The notes below the pieces were generated by a model. That model made no database searches. It saw only the letters and a list, made by a program, of their open reading frames with translations, and was not told the DNA's origin. From Eleginops maclovinus (lineage: Eukaryota > Chordata > Actinopteri > Perciformes > Eleginopidae), in assembly GCF_036324505.1 (NCBI RefSeq), contig NC_086349.1, positions 22,128,747-22,192,746 of the forward strand: 64,000 bases of DNA. Reading direction: 5' to 3'. The position numbers were made by a program, and so were the translations under genes. Positions 53,346 through 64,000 of the stretch are shown piece after piece (the first letter of the stretch is position 1; every line of letters starts with the position of its first letter).

Positions 53346-53810
53346 AGGATTCCTCGTCGGAGAGCGGCAGTGGGAACGGGCTGCCCGCTCTGACCCCCCC
53401 CTCCTCCGCTGCAACGGACGGTGCTATAGTCAGGGAAACCGAGGTCAATGGTAACGGTGGCCCCGCCCCGCTGGACTTCAGCACGCCTACGTCCTCCTCC
53501 TCATCGTCTGAGGACCAGCAGCCCATGAACCTGAGCGACCCCCCCCCCTCAGCGCCTGTCTGCCTCACACCTGCCCGTCACCGTGTCGGCAGCGGCCGCG
53601 GCGCTGCTCGGAGCTCTGCACCCTGAGGAACTCCGCAGGAAGTACCCCATGGCTGCCAAACCTTCGCTGGCTCCACACCCTGCCCTGCCTCTGCCGCACA
53701 CACACACACCTCACACACACAATGCGCACACTCCCAACACACACTCCCAGTCCCACTCACACCCTGCTGAGCTGCGACTGGAACGAGACGGCAGGGATTA
53801 CGGTGGCAAG
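53346..53810 (+). CDS. nol4l: nol4l coding exon 2, with an apparent one-base frame break
   Basis: The acceptor is CTGCTTCCAG and the donor AAG|GTGAGA. It enters in the frame EDSSSESGSGNGLPALTP and continues to EDQQPMNLSDPPP. It must leave in the next frame, which reads AALLGALHPEELRRKYP, a His-Thr-rich stretch and GRDYGGK, because exon 3 continues in phase 0 with [12 protein letters not shown] as in NOL4 and human NOL4L. The exon is 465 bp where 464 (mod 3) is needed. Both frames overlap at C10, 53539-53548. As written, the first frame stops at 53624-53626. PMNLS (53522-53536) resembles a CtBP-binding motif. 53695-53765 encodes His/Thr/Asn/Ser repeats from CA-rich DNA. Confidence 0.88.
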
Positions 53811-53854
53811 GTGAGACAACACAGCACACACACAACCACACATATACTGTAAAT

Positions 53855-53894
<40 letters not shown>

Positions 53895-54024
53895 TTGTTT
53901 ACAATAAGATTATGTAAGAAAGCAATGAACCACGTAAAGCCATAAGCGATAAAATCAGTACATGGATAGACACACTACACTGATGACTAACTCTAATTGA
54001 ACCCTTCATCATGTGCTTGTTCAG
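53811..54024 (+). other. nol4l: nol4l intron, 214 bp, with (CA)n at 53856-53892
   Basis: GTGAGA donor, GTTCAG acceptor. Most of the first half is CA repeat. Confidence 0.9.
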
Positions 54025-54207
54025 TCCCCTCAGTACAGTTCTGGTGGCAGCTACGACAGTGTGAAGATGGATTTGGGAGCCGAGGATCTGACCACAGGAC
54101 GCCAGGTCGGCCCCGACGATGACGACGACGACCATGACGACCACGACGACAACGACAAGATCAACGAGGCGGAGGGAGTCGATCCCGAGAGACTAAAGGC
54201 CTTCAAT
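54025..54207 (+). CDS. nol4l: nol4l coding exon 3 (Asp-rich segment)
   Basis: Sixty-one codons, phase 0 at both ends, donor AAT|GTAAGT. It encodes [18 protein letters not shown], then EDLTTGR, an acidic run of Asp with interspersed His ([14 protein letters not shown]), and ends [10 protein letters not shown]. Human NOL4L has the same order (YSSGSYDS, EDLTVGR, Asp run, DPERLKAFN). The acidic run is probably disordered. Confidence 0.95.
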
Positions 54208-54544
54208 GTAAGTCAGACGTTACATTATGGGATCCATAAGGTGTCTCCTTGTATTCATTAAGTAATAAACAATGTTCATCCTTTAAAACATGTCAGTGAC
54301 ATTCATCACAAACATGGCACAGACACAAAAAAAAAACATATCCTCTATACAACAGCAAGTTGTACGAAAAGTTACGAAAAAAGGTTCCAATAACATACAT
54401 GTGTACACCAGAGTAATATGTATAGCAGTGATACTTTTAAAGGTAAGACCACTTTAAAGGAGCAAGATATTCACAAATGAGATAAAAACCTCCCCGTAAC
54501 CAATCAAAAAGCAGTTCATTAACTGCTGTGTTTTCTGTCTGCAG
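54208..54544 (+). other. nol4l: nol4l intron, 337 bp
   Basis: GTAAGT donor; the acceptor TTTTCTGTCTGCAG has a good pyrimidine tract. Otherwise unremarkable. Confidence 0.9.
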
Positions 54545-54733
54545 ATGTTTGTGCGTCTGTTTGTGGACGAGAACTTGGATCGAATGGTTCCCATCTCCAA
54601 ACAGCCCAAAGAGAAGATCCAGGCCATCATCGAGTCCTGCAGCAGACAATTCCCAGAGTTCCAGGAACGCGCCCGCAAGCGTATCCGCACCTACCTCAAA
54701 TCCTGCCGACGCATGAAGAAGAGCGGCATGGAG
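54545..54733 (+). CDS. nol4l: nol4l coding exon 4 (most conserved block, basic NLS-like region)
   Basis: Sixty-three codons, phase 0, from [20 protein letters not shown] to KSGME, donor GAG|GTAACG. This is the signature block of NOL4/NOL4L and is nearly unchanged from human. [11 protein letters not shown] matches NOL4L rather than the SCRRQFPEYQ of NOL4. The second half ([18 protein letters not shown]) is strongly basic and amphipathic and a likely nuclear/nucleolar localisation or nucleic-acid-contact segment. Confidence 0.98.
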
Positions 54734-55903
54734 GTAACGTAGCGAGGCTGTCCGTCCGTCTGTCTGTTAGCACGATGGCTTTACCGATATCTTACTCTAT
54801 ACTGTTTCTTTCATACTTTCCTGAAAGAGGAAACAAAAGAGCAATATCTCTTTATTGTTAAGGAACATATGTGTGTTTTTATAAGGCTAACATTCACCAG
54901 TGATGAAAACACACCAGTAATTATCTCAAAACGATTCCTGTTTTGTATGATTCTTATTAGTTTAACATTAGCTAAGGTCTGTTTTAATTCAGGAATGTGT
55001 CTATGGGTATTTCTTACTTAGTGCACTTTTAACACCAGTAAGTCCCAGAATACATATTTAATGAGTCAACTGTATTTGCTGCAGTTCTGAAAAGGCAGTG
55101 ACTGGGTGTGTTTGTACGTTTTGTACGAATGCAGGAGGGGTGTATGATTGGAACAGTATTACCGGGTATTTCATCGAGACAGGCAACAGGCCGCTTTAAT
55201 ATGTCAGTCACTGAAAAGTCTGTGCTGCCCCAGAGTGGTGAAGCATCATATTGCACTATGTGTTAATCCCTAATACACAGGAAGGTGTTCTTCATTTTTA
55301 TTTTGATCAAAATACAATCTGCATCAGTCTGCATATTATGGCAAAGCATGTTTTCTGGGATTTAATAACTGTAAAACATTGCACTCCAAAGCTTACCTAT
55401 GTGTACACACAGTAAAGATTTCAGAATCTAACATGAATGTGTAAAATATAAAGTGCATTACATGGTTTAACCAGGAACAAAACCTTTCAGGACTACAAGG
55501 AAATAAGACAATTAAAGTAAAATAAAATAAACACAAATAATGCAAATAATAAAAAGCCAAAACATTTAACAGGAAAAATGGTTAGACAGAAAATAGTGAA
55601 TTTGTGTTGAGTAATCTTGAATCAGTTTATTTCTTTATGTACTTTTCATGCCATGCACACGCAAACTGTGCGTAGTTAAACATCTGAGGGTGCTGGTTAA
55701 TGTGTTGGCACTGTTCAGTAAATAATCACACTCATTCCAGTGTGGTATAAAAGTTCTATAAATGGAGCCTCCTGCCCCTCTCTGCCTCATTTCCTTCATG
55801 GCTGATGTGTGTTGATGTTCCGTCTGTAATATGAAATATATTAGAATCACTTTCTCTTTTTCCCTCTATAATTAAATCCCATCATATTGTTTTGTTGTTG
55901 CAG
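54734..55903 (+). other. nol4l: nol4l intron, 1170 bp
   Basis: GTAACG donor, TTGTTGTTGCAG acceptor. AT-rich; nothing recognisable inside. Confidence 0.9.
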
Positions 55904-56017
55904 ACTCGTCCTACTCCGCCTCACCTCACCTCAGCCATGGCTGAGAACATCCTGGCTGCCGCCTGCGAAAGCGAATCACGCAACGCCGCAAAGAGGATGC
56001 GCCTCGACACCTATAAC
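55904..56017 (+). CDS. nol4l: nol4l coding exon 5
   Basis: Thirty-eight codons, phase 0 at both ends: [20 protein letters not shown], then [18 protein letters not shown], donor AAC|GTAAGA. It matches human NOL4L ([20 protein letters not shown], then CESETRKAAKRMRL) and differs from NOL4 (SRPIPSHLTSAVAESILA). The KRMRL block adds basic charge. Confidence 0.97.
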
Positions 56018-56953
56018 GTAAGATAGTGTTTGTATGATGCTCTTAAAGTCTTGTCTTTAAAGAGGCAGAACTATATTAATGATCTTAATAACTTCACTAT
56101 AATAAGACTCATAATCAAGAGAGTAACAGAATATAAATATCCCTGCGTCTTGATTAATTGAAGCACTCATTCACACAGATAATCGTGTGTGCTGCTTCAG
56201 GCACAGGTTTGTTTTTTATATACAGAAATAGAAACATATTTCCCACATTTTGTAGTGCAAATGTTGCGGCGGCAGTTTTTCTGTCAGTCAGTGATGTGAT
56301 TTATATTGCTCCTCTTCAGCTCTCAAACTTGTGGACTCAGTCTATTGCACACTCTGCCGTAAGATCTATCACCGGCGATGTCCATGAAACACACCATTAT
56401 TTTTTATACGATAGGGTTGGGTGGTTTTCCCTCCAAGAGAGCTATGATACTCACTGTTTTCTTTATATCTATAAAGCAATTTACTGGAAAATAACTATAT
56501 TACCTTTCAGAATTGCTCACTCTTTTAAAGTTACGCTCTCCTGACCCGCTCCTGCTTCACAAGCCAGGTCTCCCGCACTGAAAGCCATTCACTTGTATCT
56601 TCAGGACATTTTAGAAATGTGTTCTTAGACCTCCCAATGGTTGTACATAACTGTGTGTAATTTTGCTCCTTTTTAAATGATCAATTAAACTGATCTACCT
56701 CTTTACTGAAAATGTGTAGGATTTAGTAACTGCATTTTATTTTGATTTATCCATCATACCGTTTTTACTTTATATTATTCTGGAAGGGGCCACTGTAAAG
56801 AATGAGTTCTTTTAGTTAAAGTACAAATGAATGCAGTAACATTTTAAATGTAGGACTTTAACTTGTAACAGAGTATTTAATGATCATAGTGTTTTCAAAG
56901 CTTGCTTTTTTATTTTGAAAATAACCCCCCGTTGCTTCCTGTTTCCTCCCCAG
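56018..56953 (+). other. nol4l: nol4l intron, 936 bp
   Basis: GTAAGA donor; TTTCCTCCCCAG acceptor. It holds a chance open frame of 128 codons at 56158-56544 with no recognisable features. Confidence 0.9.
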
Positions 56954-57185
56954 GATGAGCTGATCTCTCTGGACAAGCCGTCCAGTGGAGGGGGGAGTCT
57001 GCGGGAGCCGGCGTCCCTCGCTCATTCGGCCTACTCCCTGGCCGCCTCAGCCTTCTCCTCCCAGGACTCCCAGCTCTACATCAACGGGGCTGGCCTCAGC
57101 TACGGTTACCGTGGATACCCGGGCCTGGGCGCTGCCATGCAACACCCCGTTTCCCTGACGACTGGGGCTGCCGCTCAGAGCAACG
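56954..57185 (+). CDS. nol4l: nol4l coding exon 6
   Basis: It opens in phase 0 with DELISLDK (human DEPIALDK) and continues through HSAYSLAASAFSSQDSQLYI and GLSYGYRGYPGLGAAMQ. It ends one base into a Gly codon after AAAQSN (AACG|GTGAGG). Human NOL4L has the parallel HSTYSLPASSYSQDPVYANG and NYSYRGYGAL. A short Gly/Ser insertion distinguishes the fish sequence. Low-complexity Ser/Ala/Tyr-rich, probably disordered. Confidence 0.95.
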
Positions 57186-58527
57186 GTGAGGATGATAGTG
57201 GGGCGGAGGAAGAGATGGAGAGGAAGTGGACAACACGTCATCGTTAGAGGGAAGAATGAATAAAAAAGAGGAAGTTAGGGGGGAGGAGGGGGAGGGAAGG
57301 AAGAAAAGAAGCAGCATTAGTGGGTAATTTGTGGATGAATGAGGAGATGGAGAAGGAGCCACGTAAGAAAAGAGAGCAGTGAAGGAGCAGCAGATGGCAG
57401 TTTGAAACAGCTCACACACACACATACACACACATACACACACACACACACACACACAATACGGACGTCAGCATACCTTAAATATGGAGCTCAAATACCG
57501 CAGGCTTTTCAAACTGATGTACATTTTCCTCTTAAGGGGCTTTAGTGTCCCATCAGTTTTTGTAACTGTTCCAAGATGAAGTCATAGTTCTGCTGCTGAA
57601 ATAATTGTGGAGCACGGTGATCCTCAAAACAGCATCCATGCTCAGCAGACTTACCCTCGTCAAGTCAAGGTTTAATAAACAAGTCACAGATAACTTGAAA
57701 AGGTAAAAATATAACTCTATATGTTACGGGTCAATTACAGATCCATGATTTCCCAATCAGTTTTAAGATACAGCCATTTTGGTATCATCATATCTCTCAT
57801 AAATCTCAAGATCTTGCTGAAATAAAGTCTATAAAGTTTAAGGAGTGAGTTGAAAGCTTGTTGAAAAGCTTCACTTCTGAACACACCCTGTATCACTGAT
57901 GGGTGGGGTCACTGCTGTGTGTCACCTGTAACCACACCCAGCCGTAATGACAAAGTTATTGCCACGATACACCTGTACAATATTTACATAACCGATTCCT
58001 GAATGAATAAGAGATGACAGGTGTCATGAATGCATACGGACATGCTCAACTAGAGCTTCAGCAAACAGATCATTTAAGGAGAGCTTAATGATGTCATCAT
58101 GTAATTATTACACTCTTATTTCTTGCCATCATGAATTGAGAGAGTTGCCCCAACACGCAGTAGCTTTTCACACTCGACACACAGTTATAAATCTAGTTTA
58201 AGTGTTTAGCACCCTCTTAGCAAAACCTCATTATCTGCAAGATGAAGTTTGCCCAAGGTCTTCCCCCTCCTCACCTGGGAGCTGGACAAGCTTTGATCTC
58301 ACAGCTGATAAAAACCTGTCCTCTGTCATTTTGATCTGACTGATCTTTCTCTTGTCTCTCCCTGTTACTCCTCTCCTCTCCTTCATCTCACCTTGTATTA
58401 TTGTTTCCTTTCTCTCCTCCACATCTGTTCTTTTCTACACTTCACCCCTTCCTCCTTTTTCCTATCGATCCATCTCTCACAAATATCTCCCCCCCTCACT
58501 GTCTCCCTCCTCTCCCCTCACATTCAG
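57186..58527 (+). other. nol4l: nol4l intron, 1342 bp
   Basis: GTGAGG donor and CACATTCAG acceptor behind a long pyrimidine tract (about 58325-58520). It includes a purine-rich stretch (57240-57400) and a CA array with CATA units (57413-57458). The rest shows nothing recognisable. Confidence 0.9.
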
Positions 58528-58772
58528 GTCCCACAGACCTCAGCATGAAGTCTCTGTCCTCCGCCAACATCAGCAACTCCTCCTCTGCCTCCACCAACAA
58601 CAGCCTGGGTGGGCGGGGAAGCGGGGGTGCAGGAGGGGGCGGGGCATCGACCCAGCTCAGCCAACCAGAGATCACCGCCGTGCGTCAGCTGATCGCCGGC
58701 TACCGGGAGTCGGCCGCCTTCCTGCTCCGCTCGGCAGACGAGCTGGAGAACCTCATCCTGCAGCAGAACTGA
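58528..58772 (+). CDS. nol4l: nol4l terminal coding exon
   Basis: It completes the split Gly codon and reads [16 protein letters not shown], a Ser/Asn/Gly-rich linker, then [20 protein letters not shown] and the conserved C-terminal block ending [12 protein letters not shown] at 58770-58772. The C-terminal block of about 40 residues is almost identical to human NOL4 and NOL4L and looks helical. PTDLS (58530-58544) is an exact PxDLS motif of the CtBP-binding type. The Gly-rich linker ([12 protein letters not shown]) is fish-specific compared with the recalled human sequence. Confidence 0.98.
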
Positions 58773-59370
58773 TTTGGGGGAAACGTGGGAGAACACACAC
58801 ATAAACACACACACACACACGCACACACACAACTCCCTTCATGTTTGTGTATGTCTGCGTCCCCCGCCTCTCCTAATCAACCAGACCTCCTCCTGTTCTT
58901 ACTCTTCCCTCCTTAAATCTGCCTTCTCTTCGGACACTGTGGCCACTTTGCATTTTTTGGAGGAAAAAGTGGGAAACGGGGACGGAGGGAGGGAGGGAGA
59001 AAAATCCCATCAAACAAGCCCCAAAACAATCCCCCACATGCTCTGTCCATCTTTTCTGCCTGAGGAGGGAAAACATGAAGAAAAAAGGAGCATTCGGACT
59101 CTGAAGGAATCTCTTCCTCTCCTCTCAGGAAGCACCTCATAATCAGCACTACACTCTGAGAGAAGGAGTGTGGGGGAGAGGAAGAGAGGAGGAGGAAGAG
59201 GAGGAGGAGAAAATGAAGAGGAGTAAAGGACTGTTGATTCTGCTGCTGTGGTTTCAGATAAAAGACTCCACCTCCTCATGGGTGGAGAAGTGAAGTTTTG
59301 GAGACGAGGCCAACGCCGTCTAATGATGATAACAATTTAAAATAAATAACGACTCCCTGAGTTATTACTA
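58773..59370 (+). other. nol4l: nol4l 3' UTR, minimal extent
   Basis: It starts after the stop codon, has a short CA run (58795-58830) and reaches the only canonical AATAAA at 59341-59346, followed by the T/G-rich GTGTTTTTGATTT. Cleavage about 15-25 bases after the signal would give a UTR of roughly 590 bases. Longer forms are likely in this gene family. Confidence 0.5.
59341..59346 (+). terminator. Polyadenylation signal AATAAA
   Basis: The only AATAAA after the stop codon. ATTAAA variants occur at 60538, 62444 and 62865 and could serve longer transcripts. Confidence 0.45.
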
Positions 59371-59608
59371 CTGAAGACCAGTGTTTTTGATTTAATGGAA
59401 GACTTCTTTTGTTTTTTTGGGAGTCCAGTGAGCATTTATTTTTTTACCTTTCCCAAGTGACTGAAAGAAAGGAGCGGTTCCAACTATCTTGACAGATAGA
59501 ATTGACTTTGAGTCCGGAGGAGTTAAAAGACGGAAACAGGAAAAGAAAAAAGGAAATGTTTGTTTGAAAAAAAAAAAGAGGAGGAGAGAAACTTTTTTTG
59601 TGCTCGCT

Positions 59609-60136
<528 letters not shown>

Positions 60137-60498
60137 ATCAGTTCATCTTGAAAACTGGAGAGAAATCAGATGGGACAGGAGTGTGACTCTCTCCCTAAAG
60201 GGGAGAGAGAGGAGGGTGTGTGTGGAAGGGAGGGGTTGAATATTGATCACTACTGGCAAATTTTACCTCCCACTTCTACTTTTTACAAATGTAGACATAA
60301 CGCCAACGAAACCTTAGCATCGTTCTGTTTAACACCCCTCCCTCCCTCTCCCTCTCTTCTTCTTCTCTCCATTGGACCTACTCTTCTTCAAGGACCTAAA
60401 CGTCCCCCTCTTCCTCCCCCCTCCGTGCTGGTTTTGTCCAGGTTTAAGAGGAAGAGGAGGAGTCTTACTGTGTTTGTCTGTTAAACTCTGAGATGGCC

Positions 60499-60540
60499 AT
60501 TATTATTGTTGTTGTTATTATTATTATTATTATTATGATT
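60499..60540. repeat. (TTA)/(TTG) trinucleotide repeat
   Basis: ATTATTATTGTTGTTG passing into ATT repeats. Confidence 0.9.
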
Positions 60541-61119
60541 AAATGATGAACTCTCATGTTGCTGCTGCTATACAAAAACCGGACCTTCTGCCATAGACCT
60601 GAAACCTCAACAAAGCCGGGCGTTAGCTAGCCGCAGTGCCCCGTGAAAACCCGACCGACCAACCGACCTCCTGCGACCTCGACTGCAACTCGACCACAAC
60701 GAAGCAAAAACAGCTCCCCCCCGCCCTGTCTCTGACCGGTTGGTTGGTTTCTATGTTTGTTTTTTTTGCTTCATAGGGCTTGATTCATGTTGTGTTGTGT
60801 GACTTTCTAACTGTGAATTCCTTCAACCTTTTATTTTGTATTGCCGTATTTTCCTCCTCTGGCGGGATGTATTAGTGGAGTCTTGCACCTTCACTGTAGT
60901 ACTCCATATCAGGCCAACAAGTACACACTTAAATCTCCCAAGGGAGCAAAACAGTCCAGTTTCTAATCCTGATTAACAGTTGTTTTTTTTTATTTTATGA
61001 AGGGAAATGTTGTTGGTTAATATAACCCAGAAAGAAAGAAAAGAAATGCCACTGAATCACCACAGATACAGACAAAATCAAGTAAATCCTGTTTAAATAA
61101 TAGTAACTCATTTAATAGT

Positions 61120-61495
61120 AGGATGACTGATTGATCTTGAGACAGCAGCCAGTTAGCTTAGCATAAAGACTGAAAACTAAGGGACACCAGTAGCCTCGCT
61201 CTGTACAAAGGTTTAAAAGTGATCTTTAAGTACCAGACTGAAAAAGATCTTACATCTAAAAAACAAAACAAATATATTGCATTTTTTTCATGGTTCAAAC
61301 AAGCGGCATATACTGTTCTAATTAATATACTTTTAAGGTTCTGTTTGGCAGATTTAATTATAACTTTTCCCTTGTTAATAGTCTCTGTGCTAGTCTAGCT
61401 GGCTCCAGTTTGGTATTTATGGTACAAACATGAGAGTGATATCAATCCTCTCATCTAACATCTAACTGTGACGCTGACAAGAAGCAACGTTACTT
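61120..61495 (+). mobile_element. Copy of a common teleost dispersed repeat
   Basis: The left part reads CAGTTAGCTTAGCATAAAGA, then CTGAAAACTAAGGGACACC and TAGCCTCGCTCTGTACAAAG. The right part reads GAGAGTGATATCAATCCTCT followed by CATCTAAC and ACAAGAAGCAACG. Both halves match, in order, a percomorph repeat I recall (TTAGCATAAAGACTGGAAAC, CTGGCTCTGTCCAAAGG, GAGAGTGGTATCAATCTTCT). Probably a non-autonomous DNA transposon; the family name is not assigned. Confidence 0.6.
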
Positions 61496-61499
61496 TTTG

Positions 61500-64000
61500 T
61501 AACCACCACTTGGTAGAAAGAATCCGGATTATCTTGCTCATAGCTTCTGGTTTATCAAGTAACACCTGAAGTAGCAGAGGTTTGAACAAACGTGTGACTT
61601 AAATCCTCCCGAGCCATCGCTCTGTGTGCTGTGCTTGTACTGTGGTTTCTACTCAGCTCGACTGTCATGTCACCGTGATTTGCTCCCTTTTTTGCACACT
61701 GAGCGAAGCAGCAGTCATCTGTGATTTGAAGGGCCGGGGGGGGGGGGGGGGACCTCTCTGTGTGTATCCATGTTTCCCAGGAGGGACCCACCCCTCCCTG
61801 ACTTGCACTGCTGAAGTCAGACAAGAGCCGTGAAAGAGGTGCGGTGTGTTTTTTTGCAATGCAGTTGATAATCATAGCATTCACTGGTGTTAGATGGTTT
61901 GTGTTGGCGCTAAAATCTGTCTCATGTCGGGATACAGAGCGGAGGACATGTTGAAGCATGTCTCTCAGGAGGTGTGATCATGCCTCATATCTGAAAAAAA
62001 AAAACTCCATCCAAACTCTCACTGATTTACATTTGTGTGCAATGTTCAAACCAACACATCAGTTCCAGATTAGTTCAAAATGTTGAAAATGTAAATTATT
62101 TAATTTATGGCTGATTAGCTGTAGAATTGTAAAAGCTGTTTTGTTTTGTTTGTACTTTTTCCAAAAACTGGAACCTCTGTTTAAAAGTGTGCTGATCACC
62201 GAATGATACGAGAGAAATATGCAAACAAATAACGACCCAATAACGAAGAGGAGGAGGAGAAAAGGAGGGAAGAAGGACATGTTGGGGTACAACATCTTAA
62301 AAACGCTGGAGGTTAAAACACAAAAGAGATGAATCGCTATCCCTGAGAGTTCAAAAGATATGATTTGAATTAGAGGACATCCCACAATGTTACATGTTGT
62401 GGGACCCACTGAGGTACAATCACATTTTCCTTCCTTCAATTCCATTAAAGAGGGCAGATTGAGTTGGACATGAGACTTTGTTAAAGACCTCCTTCTGTTT
62501 GATCCTCTCTGTGCTCTCACTCACTGCCAATGATTTGGTTCAGTCTGCCTGGTTCTCAGTTGTGAGGAGGTTCAGCTTCAGATGTGCTCGATCAATCTCT
62601 GAAAGTTATTGTGTGGAGGATCAGAGGGACCTGTATCACTAAACACTGCTGATGTTTGTACCCAAAAACACTCCAAAGCACCTGCTCAGATATTTGTTTC
62701 TGTGCTTATTTCTGTTTTTATGTTATCCTTTAAAAAGAGCAGTGATGTTTCATTGAGTTTCCCAACCAGTGCATAGATTTGGTTGGTTTGGAAAAATCAT
62801 TTTCGAGCTGACACTGTGAAACGTTTGTGTCTGTTGGAGCATATTTGTGATGCTGGTCCCTCAGATTAAATCAGGATTAAGTGATTTCATCCAAACAGAC
62901 GTTCATTTTTACTCCCTTCAGAACCCCAAAAATGTGTTTTGTAAGGAACAGAGGAAATCAACAAAAACATACCTTCTCAAATGTTGAATCAAAAGGAAAG
63001 GATAACAGCCACCGTTGGAGTTAATGCAACATTGATTCAAAACAACTTCACCTCCCCAGTCTTGTAGATGTAATCATCCTCAGGCTGTATTTCTTACTGC
63101 AGCTTGAAAACTAAATGAGTCTAAACATTTGTTCTTTCTCTTTGAACTAATGAAGTTTTTTAAGGAGAAAGAAAGTTGTATTATTTGAGTTTCCCTGTTG
63201 TGAAAAATAAGAGTATAGTTTTAGTTTCTGGGTAAACAGTGAAGAGGCTCTTATTACCCCCCCTGTTTCTCTTCTCAGCTAAACTGCTTCTTTAAAATTT
63301 CCCAAAACAAGTAAATTTACCACACACAACTGGACCCCTGAGATCGTCCCAAAAGGAATCAAAACAAAGTGCCCGAGTTGAAGTATTTGAAGTGATAATC
63401 AAGTAGTCCGTCCGAAGAGCCGGAGGGGTCACGTTTGGGACTTTTATCTCAATGGTTCCTAAGTGTCAACCTTAATGTTTTCTACTGTACGTGTTTCTGA
63501 GCCCAGGTCAGTTTACTTATAAGCCAGAAAGTTGCAGAACAGCACCACAAAAAAAAAAAAACTGTACAAAAAAGAAAAATAGGCAAAAGACAATCTTTGG
63601 AAAGGTGTAATTTGCTCACTGTTTGATTTCCGTCTGCCTGTTGTTCAGTGGGTGTTTCAGCCGTAATCAGAGCGTCCGTTTCCTCCTGCTAACGTCTCCA
63701 CCGGCTGGACAAACAGCCAACACATTTCTATTTTTTATTATTATTATCAATGTTCCTTTCAATATTATTATTTTATAGACATATTTTGTAGTGCAAGTGA
63801 AGTGGTCTTTTCTGAGAAGATATTTTGTACAATACTTCAACCGCTTCACTCTATTTGCCTATACTGCACATTCCCAACATGGATGTCAACCAACGCTGGG
63901 CCTGACCGGCATCACAAACATTTATCTGCTTGCTCAGCGATCAAGCGTTATTCTACCACCAAAATCAAACAGCTCTATGAAGGATATAAGAATTCAAGCC
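61500..64000. other. Extended 3' UTR or intergenic flank
   Basis: No gene is recognised. It contains a G16 run (61736-61751) and an AU-rich segment at about 63720-63850 (ATT repeats, TATTTTGTAGTGCAAGTGAA) that looks like the end of a long neuronal-type 3' UTR. Whether nol4l transcripts reach this far cannot be seen. Confidence 0.4.
61736..61751. repeat. G16 homopolymer
   Basis: Sixteen consecutive G, preceded by GGGCC. A strong G-quadruplex candidate and an error-prone assembly site. Confidence 0.9.

Noticed and set aside
56158..56544. 128-codon open frame within a nol4l intron
   Set aside because: Mixed codon use, no recognisable domain, no splice logic, and it lies between two in-phase exons that join directly.

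Overview
The window is vertebrate nuclear DNA, and the content points to a teleost, most likely a percomorph. It is AT-rich, has very many long (CA)n/(GT)n arrays, carries degraded DNA-transposon families that I recognise as common in percomorph genomes, and holds one multi-exon gene with GT-AG introns. There are no operons, phage elements or CRISPR arrays.

The only gene I can identify firmly is nol4l (nucleolar protein 4-like) on the + strand. Seven coding exons are readable: 11721-11874, 53346-53810, 54025-54207, 54545-54733, 55904-56017, 56954-57185, and 58528-58772 (stop TGA at 58770-58772). The first exon here has a strong acceptor and opens in phase 0, so it is internal to the long isoform, whose 5' exons lie outside the window. 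An ATG at 11757 matches, from memory, the start of the short human NOL4L protein. From that ATG the gene would encode about 514 residues if the reading frame were intact. Teleosts often keep two co-orthologues (nol4la, nol4lb); I cannot say which this is.

The frame is not intact as written. Exon 2 enters in one frame (acidic/serine-rich part, PMNLS motif) and must leave in another to join exon 3. The two frames meet at a run of ten C at 53539-53548, so the sequence has one base too many there. An assembly or homopolymer error is the likeliest cause; a real truncating allele is the alternative.

Layout: 1-11720 is upstream intron or flank with a hAT MITE with clear target-site duplications, a perfect 36-bp inverted repeat, further transposon relics, and a coding-like stretch on the minus strand at about 802-980. 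11875-53345 is a 41.5-kb intron dominated by microsatellites, purine/pyrimidine-skewed tracts, TE relics and a few repeat-poor stretches rich in homeodomain cores (possible enhancers). 53346-58772 is the compact 3' half of the gene. 58773-64000 is 3' UTR and possibly flank, with one AATAAA, two Pumilio-type sites, a 125-bp CA array, a TE copy and a G16 run.

The product is a nuclear protein of poorly known biochemical function. It carries two PxDLS/PxNLS motifs of the kind bound by CtBP corepressors, an Asp-rich segment and a basic, NLS-like segment. No previously undescribed multi-gene system is visible; the best leads are the exon-2 frame break, the minus-strand coding-like segment, the perfect hairpin and the candidate intronic enhancers.
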